This document shows, piece after piece, positions 22,990 to 34,949 of a DNA stretch of 64,000 nt (the first letter of the stretch is position 1; each line of letters opens with the position of its first letter). The position numbers and the translations under genes are program-made. The notes beneath the pieces are model-generated. The model made no database searches. It was not told the DNA's origin and worked only from the letters and a program-made list of their open reading frames with translations. The stretch covers positions 7,817,501 through 7,881,500 of the forward strand of contig NC_073358.2 in assembly GCF_027580225.2 (NCBI RefSeq), given 5' to 3'. This stretch comes from Misgurnus anguillicaudatus. Taxonomy: Eukaryota; Chordata; Actinopteri; Cypriniformes; Cobitidae.

Positions 22990-23640
22990 CTGTTGAGAGA
23001 GAAAAACATGATGGTATGAGGCTTGAATATCATAAAAGAAAACATGTTGTTTTTTGTCTGGTAATTCACTTTATACTCCAACCGCCTGAACTCAACAAAC
23101 CATCAGACCAAACCATATAAAATACTACTTTTTTCCATAACACTGAAGCACTTACAGAAGCACAGTTAAAACGAAGCTAAATCAATGCACTAATGTATCC
23201 CTCAGTAAAAGAGAGTAATGGGATTAAGCTATATACGGCTTGGACTCGAGTTATAAAGCTGTCAGAATTTAAGACAATATTAGTTCACTCGCTGTAGTCT
23301 ATGTGCAATGTTATAAAGACATCTGCAGAAGTAATTGTAGCACAAACAGCACATTTTACAAACACAATCACCAAATTCTTTTTCTTTCTGTCCTTCTCTC
23401 ATTAGGAATTACAGAAGATGGATTAACTAAATTGACCCTTATGATGCAATTCAGAATCGATTCTTAAGGTTCTGATTAGATTCTTGATGTATTAATTAGC
23501 ATATTTGTGACGTCATTATGTTGCATTTGCGCTCAACTCAGACTAGTGTTGGCACTTTTGGGACTAGTCTCATAACTGTCATATACTGTATTTTAATGCA
23601 ACTAAGTGCTGAATAAACCATTCTTATTTCCATATACAGG

Positions 23641-25075
23641 TACAGGGAGGAAAATAAGTATTTGAATACCCTGCTATTTTGCAAGTTCTCCCACTTAGAA
23701 ATCATGGATGGGTCTGAAATTGTCATCGTGCATGTCCACTGTGAGAGACATAATCTAAAAAAAAAAACAGAAATCACAATATATGATTTTTTAACTATTT
23801 ATTTGTATGATACAGCTGCAAATAAGTATTTGAACACATGAGAAAATAAATGTTAATATTTGGTACAGTAGCCTTTGCTTGCAATTACAGAGCTCCCTCC
23901 AAAGATTCTCTATTGGGTTTAGGTCTGGAGACTGGCTAGGCCACGCCAGAACCTTGATATGCTTCTTACAGAGCCACTCCTTGGTATTCCTGGCTGTGTG
24001 ATTCGGGTCATTGTCATGTAGGAAGACCCAGCCTCGACCCATCTTCAATGCTCTAACCGAGGGAAGTAGGTTGTTCCCCAAAATCTCGCAATACATGGCC
24101 CCGGTCATCCTCTCCATAATACAGTGCAGTCGCCCTGTCCCATGTGCAGAAAAACACCCCCAAAGCATGATGCTACCACCCCTTGCTTCACAGTAGGGAT
24201 GGTGTTCTTGGGATGGTACTCATCATTCTTCTTCCTCCAAACACGTTTAGTGGAATTATGACCAAAAAATTCTATTTTGGTCTCATCTGACTGCATGACT
24301 TTCTCCCATGACTCCTCTGGATCATCCAAATGGTCATTGGCAAACTTAAGACGGGCCTGGACATGTGCTGGTTTAAGCAGGGAAACCTTCCGTGCCATGC
24401 ATGATATCAAACAATGACATCTAAGTGTATTACCAACATTAACCTTGGAAACGGTGGTCCCAGCTCTTTTCAGGTCATTGTAGTTCTGGACTGATTTCTC
24501 ACCTTTCTTAGGATCATTGAGACCCCACAAGGTGAGATCTTGCATGGAGCCCCTGTCAATCATGTTTAGCTTCTTCCATTTTCTAATGATTGCTCCAACA
24601 GTGGACTTTTTCACCAAGCTGCTTGGCAATTTCCTCTAGCCCTTTCTAGACTTGTGGAGGTGTACAATTTTGTCTCTAGTGTCTTTGAACAGCTCTTTGG
24701 TCTTGGCCATGTTAGTAGTTTGATTTTTACTGATTGTATGGGGTGGACAGGTGTCTTTATGCAGCTAACGACCTCAAACAGGTGCATCTAATTTAGGAAA
24801 ATAAATGGAGTGTAGGTGGACATTTTAAAGGCGGACTAACAGGTCTCTGAGGATCAGAATTCTAGCTGATAGACAGGTGTTCAAATACTTATTTGCAGCT
24901 GTATCATACAAATAAATAGTTAACAAATCATATATTGTGATTTCTTGATTTTTTTAGACTATGTCTTTCACAGTGGACATGCACCTACGATGACAATTTC
25001 AGACCCCTCCATGATTTCTAAGTAGGAGAACTTGCAAAATAGCAGGGTGTTCAAATACTTATTTTATGTGGTTTA
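23641..25075 (-). mobile_element. Tc1-like transposon, degraded
   Basis: The ends, about 190 bases each, are inverted repeats with AAAATAAGTATTTGAA near the tip and GTATTTGAACACATG or its complement near the inner edge (23823 and 24878). TA lies at both outer limits, the Tc1/mariner target. The transposase inside runs on the minus strand and is broken (see the pseudogene). Identity between the two ends is high by eye, so it is not very ancient. Confidence 0.88.
23853..24710 (-). pseudogene. Broken Tc1-like transposase
   Basis: From ATG at 24710 the frame reads MAKTKELFKDTRDKIVHLHK and then shifts near 24640. A second frame carries AIIRKWKK and SDETKIEFFG. Another shift near 24170 leads to [29 protein letters not shown] and [14 protein letters not shown]. 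The C-terminus resumes after an internal deletion, ending GYCTKY and stop at 23853. The three catalytic positions (Asp in SDETK, Asp in HDNDPNH, Glu in NPIENLW) are visible, but at least two frameshifts and a loss of about 50 codons make it inactive. Confidence 0.88.
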
Positions 25076-25477
25076 TAGTGGTTAAATCTGTGGGTTATTT
25101 ACTAAAAAGCGCAAAATAAATAACACAGGCACAAAAGCTGATTTCCATAATGACCAACGCAATCCACTAAGACCACCACAAATTAGATATGGGTCGCAAA
25201 TAAGCAGAGCTGATGAGGTGCAGGTGATCTACTAACGCCTGATGCGCTTGAGTTCAGCACCACAGACATCCCAGCTAAAGAAGCCATAGTACATTGAAAA
25301 GAACTGGAGGACAAAAAATGAAGGCTTACAAGAAGTTTTGAAACACCTGCTATTGTGTGACGACTAGTGACCCCTCTTTTATTACCTCCAGCAAATAAAA
25401 AATAATATGGCTTGACAAACAATATTTTTGAATTATATGTTCCTCTGGCATTCCAAATAAACTGTAACGTCTAGCCT

Positions 25478-25716
25478 ATCATATTGCTTAGTCGATCTAT
25501 CGCTTGTGCCGCTCAGACATTCACGTAAAATGTTTTTACAAAAGCAGATGAAGGCGAGTGGTCGCGCAATTGATGTCTCTCCTTTTGAATCACACTCTGG
25601 TGCGATTTGCGATGATGCGAGACAGTGCCTGATTAACCACAACGTGCCCGGGCACGGTACAGATCGATCACCATAGTGAAACGAACCAGGCTTTGGAGGT
25701 CAAACACGTTTGGGCG
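25478..25716. repeat. Dispersed repeat, copy 2 (partner at 244-530)
   Basis: It shares CATTGCTTAGTCG-like, GATGAAGGCGAGTGGTCG and AACGAACCAGGCTTTGG segments with the stretch at 244-530, in the same orientation. The edges are not clear. Confidence 0.6.
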
Positions 25717-26749
25717 ATATGATGGTTACGAAATCATGTTTTTTCCAATTGCAACTATTATTACCAATCTTCCGAAAGATAATTTACTTTATTTCAGAGT
25801 TCGACATTTTGTTACCTGAGTAACACACTGTGGATTTTTGACCTATTGTACAAAATGCATGAATTACTGCTTTTATTAGCATCACATTGTCTACAAAACC
25901 CTACAGTGCCTGCAAATAACCAGCTGATCAAATTGCAGTGTGTACAAAGCAGAAATAACAGTCGTGAATTTGTCACCGGGAACAAAACGGCACATTTTTC
26001 TGCCAGGTCCTCAATGAATCTTTAAGCGTGTGAACCATGCTAAAAGCTTGATGCTTTTACTGCACGACAGCAAATGTACGACTTTTCTCGGCCAAGATAA
26101 TTATTGTGATCTAAAATGTGGTTTACTGGACTGTTTTACTTTTTGTGTGTGTGGTATAAAGCATTAAGGATAAAGTGAAGTTTAACATGAACCATACACG
26201 GCGGCTTGGGCACAGGCCATAGGTGGGCTCAGAGTCCAGACTGTTTCAATGAAGCAACGAGTAAAACATGCTCGTCTCCACAGATCTATCCATTTGTTTA
26301 TGACAAGCGATGAAAGGTGGCTTACCAAAAAAAGATGTCAGTGATGTTTATTGAACCAGTTTCTGTGAAGCCAAACAGTTTTTGCTGGCGAGGCACAGAT
26401 TATTGTGGCAAATATTCTTTAACTTGCATCCACAAACGAAACATCAAGATGAATGAACAGCATTTCTGTTGTTGCTTTTACCGTGACGCTGTCGACTTTA
26501 AATCCTTTTCTGTTTTTATGAAATGGCAAATTTAAACGGGTTGGAATGTAGTGAGTCTGCTTATCTAATGTTCTGTACCCTGTCAGGAAATTTACATGTT
26601 CTGTACCAGCACCTAAAACTGTGTGAAGCAACGGGAAGCATTTGAAATGCAATCCAGACGCAGTTTCAAAACACTTTTTGCCCCCTTTCCTTCCCTCTTC
26701 CTTTTCTTGAGCTGAAGCTCTTATTGAAAACAGCTCACAATGAAAGTGT

Positions 26750-28335
26750 TAGTGTTGAATATTTGAGGTGAAAATCTAAAAAAACAAAAAGGAACAAACA
26801 CAATTGACACAAACAAGACGAAAAGAAACAAAAACTGAACAAAACTAATTTTGCAGGGTGAATACCTATGAAACAAAACAAGAGAATTTGATGTGAAAAT
26901 ATGACAAAACAAAACAAAAAGAAACAAACAAAACTGACAAAACAAAACCAAAAGAACCAGAATAAACAAAAAGAAACAAAATGAAAACAAAAATTGAACA
27001 AAACCAAACAAATTATGCAAGGTGGATTTCTATAAAACAAAACAAATCGGAAAAGAAACAGAATAAACAAAAATAAAAGAAACAAAATAAAAAACAAAAA
27101 CTGAACAAAACAAATTGTGCAAGGTAAATATATTAAACAAACCAAGAGTAAATATCTGATACAAATATTGAGACAAAAAGAAACAAAACAATAAACCAAA
27201 CAAAAAGAGACAAAACAAAGAACACAAATCTTGCAAGGGGAATATCTATAAAACAAAACAAAACGAGGAAACAAATGATTTAAGAAACAATATAAAAAAG
27301 CAAAAATAAAACATACAAAGAACAAAAAAATAAAAGAAACACAAAACAAAATGAAACACTACCTAAAATCTAAACCTTACAAAGAACACAAATTATGCAA
27401 GGGGAATATCTATAAAACAAAACAAAACGAGGAAACAAATGATTTAAGAAACAATATAAAAAAGCAAAAATAAAACATACAAAGAACAAAAAAAATAAAT
27501 AAACACAAAACAAAATGAAACACTACCTAAAATCTAAACCGAAACAAAAAACACAAATTATGCAAGGTGAATATCTTTAAAACAAAACAAAGAAACGAGT
27601 GATTTAAGAAACAATATAAAAAAACGAATAAAAAGCAAACATAAGACAAACAGAACAAAACAAAAAAGAAACACAAAACAAAAAAAACAATACCTAAAAT
27701 CTAAAACAAAACAATAAACTCAAACAAAAAACACAAATTATGCAAGGTGAATATCTTTAAAACAAAACAAAGAAACAAGTGATTTAAGAAACAATATAAA
27801 AAAACGAATAAAAAGCAAACATAAGACAAACAAAGAACAAAACAAAAAAGAAACACAAAAAAACAATACCTAAAATCTAAACCAAAATAATAAACTCAAA
27901 CAAAAAACACAAATTATGCAAGGTGAATATCTTTAAAACAAAACAAAGAAACAAGTGATTTAAGAAACAATATAAAAAAACGAATAAAAAGCAAACATAA
28001 GACAAACAGAACAAAACAAAAAAGAAACACAAAAAAAAACAATACCTAAAATCTAAAACAAAACAATAAACTCAAACAAAAAACACAAATTATGCAAGGT
28101 GAATATCTATAAAACAAAACAAAGAAACAAATGATTTAAGAAATAATATAAAAAATGAATAAAAAGCAAACATAAAAAACAAAGAACAAAACAAAAAAGA
28201 AACACAAAAAACAATACCTAAAATCTAAAACAAAACAATGAACTAAAACAAACAAACAAAAAACCCCCCACAAATGATGCAAGGTGAATATCTACTGTAT
28301 AAAACAAACATTTGAAGTTAATATCTAAATGAAAA
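26750..28335. repeat. A/C-rich tandem array with ~165-184-bp units
   Basis: The marker CAAATTATGCAAGGTGAATATC recurs at about 27221, 27387, 27550, 27731, 27907, 28085 and 28269, spaced 163 to 184 bases, with more diverged forms at 26853, 27013 and 27112. Between markers the strand is almost only A with C (AAAACAAAACAAA), plus a shared GTGATTTAAGAAACAATATAA block. Neighbouring units 27550-28085 are most alike. Long Phe-rich frames on the minus strand are a composition effect. Confidence 0.88.
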
Positions 28336-28515
28336 AAAAAAAACAAGGAAAACAAATAAACCAAATAAAGAGAATTTTTTTTTGATAAAAGGACAAAAAA
28401 CTAAGGCTGTATTGCATCTTATCATGTGCACGCCGCAATAAAACAGACCTATCACTGGCTTAATAAAATCTCAACTAAATGGCAGTCACTGACCTACTCA
28501 ACATCTCCCTCTAGG

Positions 28516-28518
<3 letters not shown>

Positions 28519-28559
<41 letters not shown>
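28519..28559. repeat. (AG)20 microsatellite
   Basis: An uninterrupted AG run shortly after the A/C-rich tandem array. No function is implied. Confidence 0.95.
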
Positions 28560-28560
<1 letters not shown>

Positions 28561-30014
28561 GTCTATTAGTCATAATGCCAAAGAGCGTGTTGGCGTGCAT
28601 ACCTGGCTTCTTCATAAAAACCTGCAAGGGTCTACACGAGTACATAAAAGCGTCATCTCACTTTCCCTTCCCAGACCTCTCTGGCTCTCTCGAACCCATT
28701 TCAAAGCTGAGTGACAGTTTAGACACGCAGTTTATTAGCCAGCACTGGCTGCATTACAGGAACCATAAAAGGAATGACCACAGTCATGGGGGGGGATGAA
28801 AAGGAAAACATTAGGCGTTGTGGTTGAAACACATACACACTCCGGGGGTATTGGGGGGGTTGTATTGGTGCTTTAAATGCCCGGTACCCACCTGTACGCT
28901 ACGTAATCTTGCCATCCCCACTCAATTCGAAAATCGAGATCAGGGAAATGGTTTGTCGGAGAAGGGGACTGCTACCCCGTGTGGGGTGGGGGGTAGAGGG
29001 GGTCGAGGTGGTGTCTGCGTGCGGAGTTTCCTTCTTTTAAAACTTTACAGCTGTCGATTCCAGTGAGTATTTAACTACCACTGACTACTGTGTCTAATTC
29101 AACACAGATGTGTGTGTTGGACTTTCTTCTGCACCCTGCCTCCCCCGTCCTGCCTCTCCGCGAACACGAACGCACAGCAACACGCAAGAAAACACACGGG
29201 TGCTGGAAAAACAGGGGGTAATGCAAACCTCAAAGCCTCCGCTGTGTTGAAATGTTGTTTGTCTTATAGCGATTTTAGGACATGGTTCTGCTTTCAATAA
29301 CACCTTGGCAAAAACAAGGGGCTGGCAGCCAGGAAGCTGCGGTCACACGGACAAGACACTGTGCTGGTTGTTGCCGTCATTATCTGATCACTAAACTGTC
29401 CTGCAGTTGCTCGATGCTTGCCTTGTAACCTTAGAAACGCAAATCTATCTCTGTCCGTAATGCCTCCCGAAAAGGAGCGTATTGGCACCCTCTCGATGAT
29501 GTTACCGTAACAGGTTAATATTGAAATGGCTAATTTGTCTCTGACTGGAGTCTTTAGGAACACACATTATTAGCTCCCTGGAGATGGTTGATAAGCTGTA
29601 ATGACTGTGCTGGGATCAGCAGTTTTCCTCTGTAAAGGGCCAAGGGCTCCCTCGCACTGCGTCATCACTTCTGTCCCGCACACACGCGAGCGAAATGAGT
29701 CGACTTGGTTTTCATTTTAACCTTTACTTTTGTAAAATGGTAAGGGTGTTAGAAAGGGAATCTAAGGGAAACGGCGAGGACACATTTACAATCATTAAAG
29801 CAAATAAAGTGTAATGAAGTATAATTAAGTATAGTAATGAGTGTGTTTTGACACAATGTACTGTACACGCCAACACCTTCCCACACCCATTCTTGTAAAA
29901 CTAATGTACCATAAAGTAGTATACTTATAAAACTACTAAACTATAATATTAAAATACTCTAATGAAACTATGTTTAGGTTTAAGAAGGTTACGGCCATGA
30001 CAGTGTTGCCCTTA
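28560..30014. other. Intron sequence of higher GC, no recognised element
   Basis: The composition is less AT-rich than the rest, with G runs at 28790-28860 and 28980-29010. No repeat match within the window, no exon of pappa and no convincing frame were found. It may be unique intron sequence and so a place to look for conserved non-coding elements. Confidence 0.4.
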
Positions 30015-30275
30015 GGGGGCGTGCACACCAAAGCTTTTACGCCCGCCGTATGTTTTCAATTGTTTCCAATGGAAGCATTTTTTCACGCGCTTAAAGCGCC
30101 GAGAGGTGAAAAATATTCAACTTTGGGTGAAAAGCTCAGCTCGTCATTGTCAGTTCTCACACGGCCATCCAATCACAGTGGAGGAGGGGCAGGACAAATA
30201 TCACACATACAGCTAGCATTTCGTGTCCTCCAGATGTTTTCAGCCGCGTTTTAAAGCATTGGTGTGCACACCCCC
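30015..30275. mobile_element. Harbinger-like MITE, family C relative
   Basis: GGGGGCGTGCACACCAAAGC at the left is matched by GCATTGGTGTGCACACCCCC at the right. TTA precedes it and TTG follows. It is GC-rich inside with several GCGCC strings, like the copy at 7955-8493. Confidence 0.7.
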
Positions 30276-30323
30276 TTGGAGTAAATAAATAAATAAATGA
30301 GTAAACTATTGCCCCATCATTAC

Positions 30324-31282
30324 TATGGGTGTGACGAGATCTCGTGCGACGAGATCTCGCAAGATTAAATGTGTTTCGCGAGATTACATGTGTCTCGCGA
30401 GATTTCTTGTTGAGGTGCTGGCCGTTTCTCAAATAAAAGACTGCATCCTTCGGAGGTCGCATTTTTAAACTGCATTTACTAATTATTAAGAATTAAAAAG
30501 TTTACTAATTATTTAGTTAAATCGCAAATTGTTGTAATATGCTCACGACTTGCGAATGTAATGCTCAGTTAATGATCTGAAATAACCCGTGATGACGTAT
30601 GCAGCCTGCATATGCGACCTCCGATGGATGCAGCTTTCTGTTTGACCCTTTTACAGTGCATGCATTATATTTGTCTTTTACTGCGTTTGCTTTTTTGTTT
30701 ATGTGTCCAATAATGTTCGTTTGGGAGCTTGTGTGAAGTCTGAGACGCATTGTGTTTGTCTGTTGATCAGTGTCAGATGTGTCTCAGCAGATTAAACCCT
30801 CACACAGAGTTTACATGATTTAATGTCTGCATGTTCTTGCTCAAAAAATGACAGTGGCTGTATCATTTCTAGTGTAAAGATTAATATTAATATGGATTTA
30901 AACATTGTTTGACTAAAAATAAGCGTTTCTCTCCGTCTAAAGTGAAAGTGAAGACAATGTTGTTTAATGTAACTTGGTTTTAATACTTTATTTGAACCAA
31001 TTATTATTGCATCTTCGTTATTATGTAATTTTAAATGCTACTGCTCACTTGGGTTTATTTTTATTACCCCAAAATAACAAATTACTTCATTATCAGTTAG
31101 CAAAATAATTGTTAGGGCCAGTCCTTGATTAGTTAAAACATTTAAAAATAATGTGATTTCAGTTTCTTATTCATTTATTTTATCATTGACGGTTTCTTAA
31201 AAAGTGTAAAAATATCGTCTCGTCTTGTTCTCGTGAACCCAATTTCGTGTTTCGTCTTGTGGATTGTTTCGTCACACCCCTA
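30324..31282. mobile_element. hAT-like element with perfect 8-bp duplication (ATCATTAC)
   Basis: It begins TATGGGTGTGACGAGATCTC and ends TTCGTCACACCCCTA. ATCATTAC flanks both sides (30316-30323 and 31283-31290). The 959 bp contain multiple CGAGAT/ATCTCG motifs near the left end. No transposase was found. Confidence 0.88.
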
Positions 31283-31410
31283 ATCATTACTAATACTATC
31301 GGCCATCACACAGGCTGACGATAGGACGATCTCACTATGGTTCATATCGCCCAACACTAGCACAGAAGATGCTTTTGATGCGAATAGTGTGTGTTTGTTG
31401 CAGTCGTGCC

Positions 31411-33345
31411 TAGGGATGGGTATTGTTTGGGTTTTTTTCGATACCGGTGCCAAATCGATACTTTTAAAACGGTTCCGGTGCCTAAACGGTGCCTAAAGCG
31501 GTACTTTGAAAAAAAAGAGTCACAGAAAGATGGTAGATGAAAGTACAGCATAAAACACAATGAAAATTCTTCTCTGTTTGTCATTTGTTTATTAATGATT
31601 TGCCTAAAGCACCATCATCTTTTAAGACCTGCATTCTTGATTTCTTTTTTATGAAATTTTTGATTTGTGAATTAAATAAAATCTTCTCAACACTCCACTT
31701 TGAGCTCAGAAAAATTTTCTATGATTGGTTGTTAATAATCTGTTCAATGATTGGTTAAAGCCTACGCGGCTGCCGCTCACAAAAAGATAAAGGGCGAGTT
31801 CTAATCGAAAGTGATCCTCCCTATTGTCCATTGTCTGCTACTGTATGTATTTACTGTTTACTCTTAACTGTTATTGTGAAGCGTCCTTGAGCTATGGAAA
31901 GGCGATATATAAATTAAACTTATTATTATTAGTAGTAGTATTATTCCCTTCGAAGATCAGATCTCTTGAACTCTAGAGAAAGTTGCGCAATTGTGTCTCA
32001 TAGTGTGGCTAATTAAACACACTTGGCAAATAGAGCAATAAAATACAGCGTCTTTTTTCTCTTTATTTGGATCGACTGTTCATGCGAAATCCTCTTCGTG
32101 AAGTGCCCTTCAATGGCGCAAAACGGCATTTGGAATTCACCCAAAATATTTTCTTATCGCTTGTAAAACCATTCACGTTTTGACGCTTTCTGCTTGTCTC
32201 CGATGAACTTGACACTCGTGACTGCTGCGGCCCATCTTAGGCCAATATCAGCCGAAGTACTAATAAAAACATTAGTGAGGTAATACGTTTTAGCAAGTTC
32301 TCTGAAGGAATGTTACCATATAAAATATAAAATAAGCTGCCGTCAGATCAATTGCGGCATCCACGCGCTCCTCTGAGGATCTCATTTTCCAAATTGTTCT
32401 TTTAAGTCAGAATATAAAAATAACCTGGACATATATTCTTACAAAATTTGTTCAATTTGTATTATTAGGGATGTGCAGATGAGGATTTTTTCACATTTTA
32501 AACTTATTAAACACAGCGCATATTTTAAATGAAAATATATTTGGCAAATACGTTAAAAAGTTGGCTATTTAATCTTTAACATTAGATTATTTAATATTTC
32601 CATTTATTAATAAAATTAATTTTTAAAATGTTTGTTCATTATTATTCTTAACGAAAAACTCAACTCCAATAAAATAGTAGCTCCAATGACAAACTTGCTT
32701 TTATTGCTTGTTTATTAATAAAACGAATTCGACGGATGGTATCTGCGTTAAAACACAAATAAATGAAATATTTAATTGACATAATTTTCATTACTACGAA
32801 TGCTTATTTGTTCATTATTTTTTTTATTAAAACAGAACAACAATAAAAATGTAAAATGACTCGCTTATATTAGCCTAAACCAAACGTTTAACAAAAACGA
32901 ATAGACGGAAAACATTTTACCCGCTCTATAACATAAATAAATCTAAGATCCTTAGATTTTCAAAACAAATGATTGGTTTCCGTTTTTTTATCAATATAAA
33001 ACTACAATAATGTAAAATATGAACAAACTCACCTAAGTTAAGAGAAGAAATCAAACTTGAATCATCTGTACTATCAAATCTTTCCGACTTTCACATTCAC
33101 GTGAATTTTGTAAGTGAGGAAATTATTTACACCATATGAGTGCAGTATAATTTAACTAGCGATTGTGCTGTGCTTGTGTGATTATGCTTTTTGCGCTACA
33201 GAGAGCAAAATACGTCAGTCAACCATTCATGCATTAAGAGGCACCGAAATGAGGCACCGAAATCTGTGTTCTGATTCGGTCCGGTAGGTACCGCCCATAT
33301 AGGCTTCGGTGCCATAATGGCACCGCGTTTCGGTACCCAACCCTA
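31411..33345. mobile_element. hAT-like element with perfect 8-bp duplication (GTCGTGCC)
   Basis: The ends TAGGGATGGGTA and TACCCAACCCTA are inverted, with GGTGCC-type motifs inside both. GTCGTGCC occurs at 31403-31410 and 33346-33353. At 1935 bp it is long enough to be a decayed autonomous copy, but no frame above 100 codons remains. It interrupts a GC-rich MITE whose right end is near 33476 (GGTGTGTATGCCCC). Confidence 0.88.
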
Positions 33346-33725
33346 GTCGTGCCGGCCAATTTGCATCATTCGCATCGCACCGCGCAAATTTGTGTCTATT
33401 CGTGTCTTTGCATTAACTTTGTATTTAATCTACTCGCACAAATCCTAGAATTTGCGTTTGGTGTGTATGCCCCATTAGACCTTTATGATCTTACAACAAT
33501 AGCCACAATAATTGGTATAGAAAATGGTCCGTATATGATATAGAAAATAAAATAAAAATAAAAGCTTTAACGTTTAAACAAACAAACAAACAAACATATA
33601 GCATATGTAATGTTTGACTGAAAGAAATTTAATTTGATACTTAATTTCTAAAATATAATTGATTATTGCTCATATATGGACCAGAAAACCAGTCATAAGG
33701 GTCAATTTTTCGAAATTGTGATTTA

Positions 33726-34946
33726 GGGCCCTATTTTAACGATCTAAGCGCATTGTCTAAAGCGCACAGCGCAACGTCTAAATGGGCGTGTCCGAATCCA
33801 CTTTTGCTATTTTAACGACAGGAAAAATGGTTTGTGCGCCGAGCGCATGGTCGAAAAGGGTTGGTCCTATTGTAATGGGAGTATTTTGGGCGTAACGTGC
33901 AGTAAACCAATGAGAGTCTCAGCTCTCATCCCCTTTAAAAGCAAGTTGCGCTGGCGCTATGTCTAATCCCTATTTAGATGACGGACTTTGTAAACTGAAA
34001 AACTAAGCGGAGTTTAGGTTTAAGATTAATGTTAAATAATTGTGTTGTTTTTCACTTGTATTGAAATTGTTATTTTTTTATTAAAACTTTTAAAACCCGT
34101 TTTCTTTTAGTCATGGAAGTAAAAAAGCAGTCTTGTAATTACTTTAAAGGTAGGGTTATCCAATATCATCAAAAAACATTTTACAAGTTTGTAAGAAAAG
34201 GTTTGTACTCTAAAAATACTTCATTTGTAGCAAACAGGAGATAAAGAATTTACACACGGCTCTCCGCAAGGTTCAGCACTTTGGACAGCGTTTTTTTAGC
34301 AAAGAGTTTTTTTTAGCATTGCTTAAAAATGTGTCTCATCTGACCATATCCACAGGTACAGAGTCATCATATACAATAAATCCGTCAGGTAGCATTTAAA
34401 AATATTTAAAAACAGATGCATTTCTTTAAAGCAAAGCATTTATTTACTTACCAGGCTACAGGTGAAGCAGCTCTTTGTGCCTTTTAACGTCTCATAATTA
34501 GTCCTCATTTATGTCCAAGAGACTCAATAATAATCTTTTACATTCAATCCTTTAATCTTTCATATTTAAAAGCATTTTTGTGCTGCTGCGCATTCATGTA
34601 CTTTGTGATAAGGAAACCCGCGTTGTCCTCCCGTTTATAGGCGCATATTACTAATGCGCTCTTTAAATAACATAAAACATATTGCGCCATTGACTTTAGA
34701 CTTTAGAGCAGGTTTTTGTTGGTCAATGGCGTAGTCTATTTTAGTTGCCTCAAAATAGCAACGCGCCAACCATGCGCCTGAACACACCTCGTTTTTCAGA
34801 CCAGAACGCCCATGGGCGCAAAGGGGGCGCAAATGCATTTGCTATTTAAACAACGCGGCGCTAAACGTGAAAATTAGGGTGGAAACTAGCGAAAGACATT
34901 TGCGTCGCACATTGCGCTGCATTGCGCCGGGTGTAAGATAGAGCCC
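33726..34946. mobile_element. Harbinger-like element, GGGCCCTATTTTAACG ends, copy 1
   Basis: It starts GGGCCCTATTTTAACGATCT and ends GTGTAAGATAGAGCCC, with TTA on both sides (33723-33725, 34947-34949). GCGC and GGCGCA motifs are frequent near both ends. The sequence flanking it is a dispersed repeat whose uninterrupted counterpart lies at 11090-11215 on the other strand, which confirms the insertion point. Confidence 0.85.
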
Positions 34947-34949
34947 TTA

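Noticed and set aside
26721..27349. Long minus-strand reading frames of up to 204 codons, rich in Phe, Leu and Cys, resembling a membrane protein
   Set aside because: They lie in the A/C-rich tandem array. The hydrophobic look comes from TTT and TGT codons on the complement, and frames differ between units.
27217..28300. Regularly spaced short repeats that could look like a CRISPR array
   Set aside because: The spacers are themselves repeated A/C-rich filler and the unit is about 175 bases; the genome is vertebrate.
31411..33345. Possible intact hAT transposase given the 1.9-kb length
   Set aside because: No frame above about 75 codons and no recognisable transposase motif was found.
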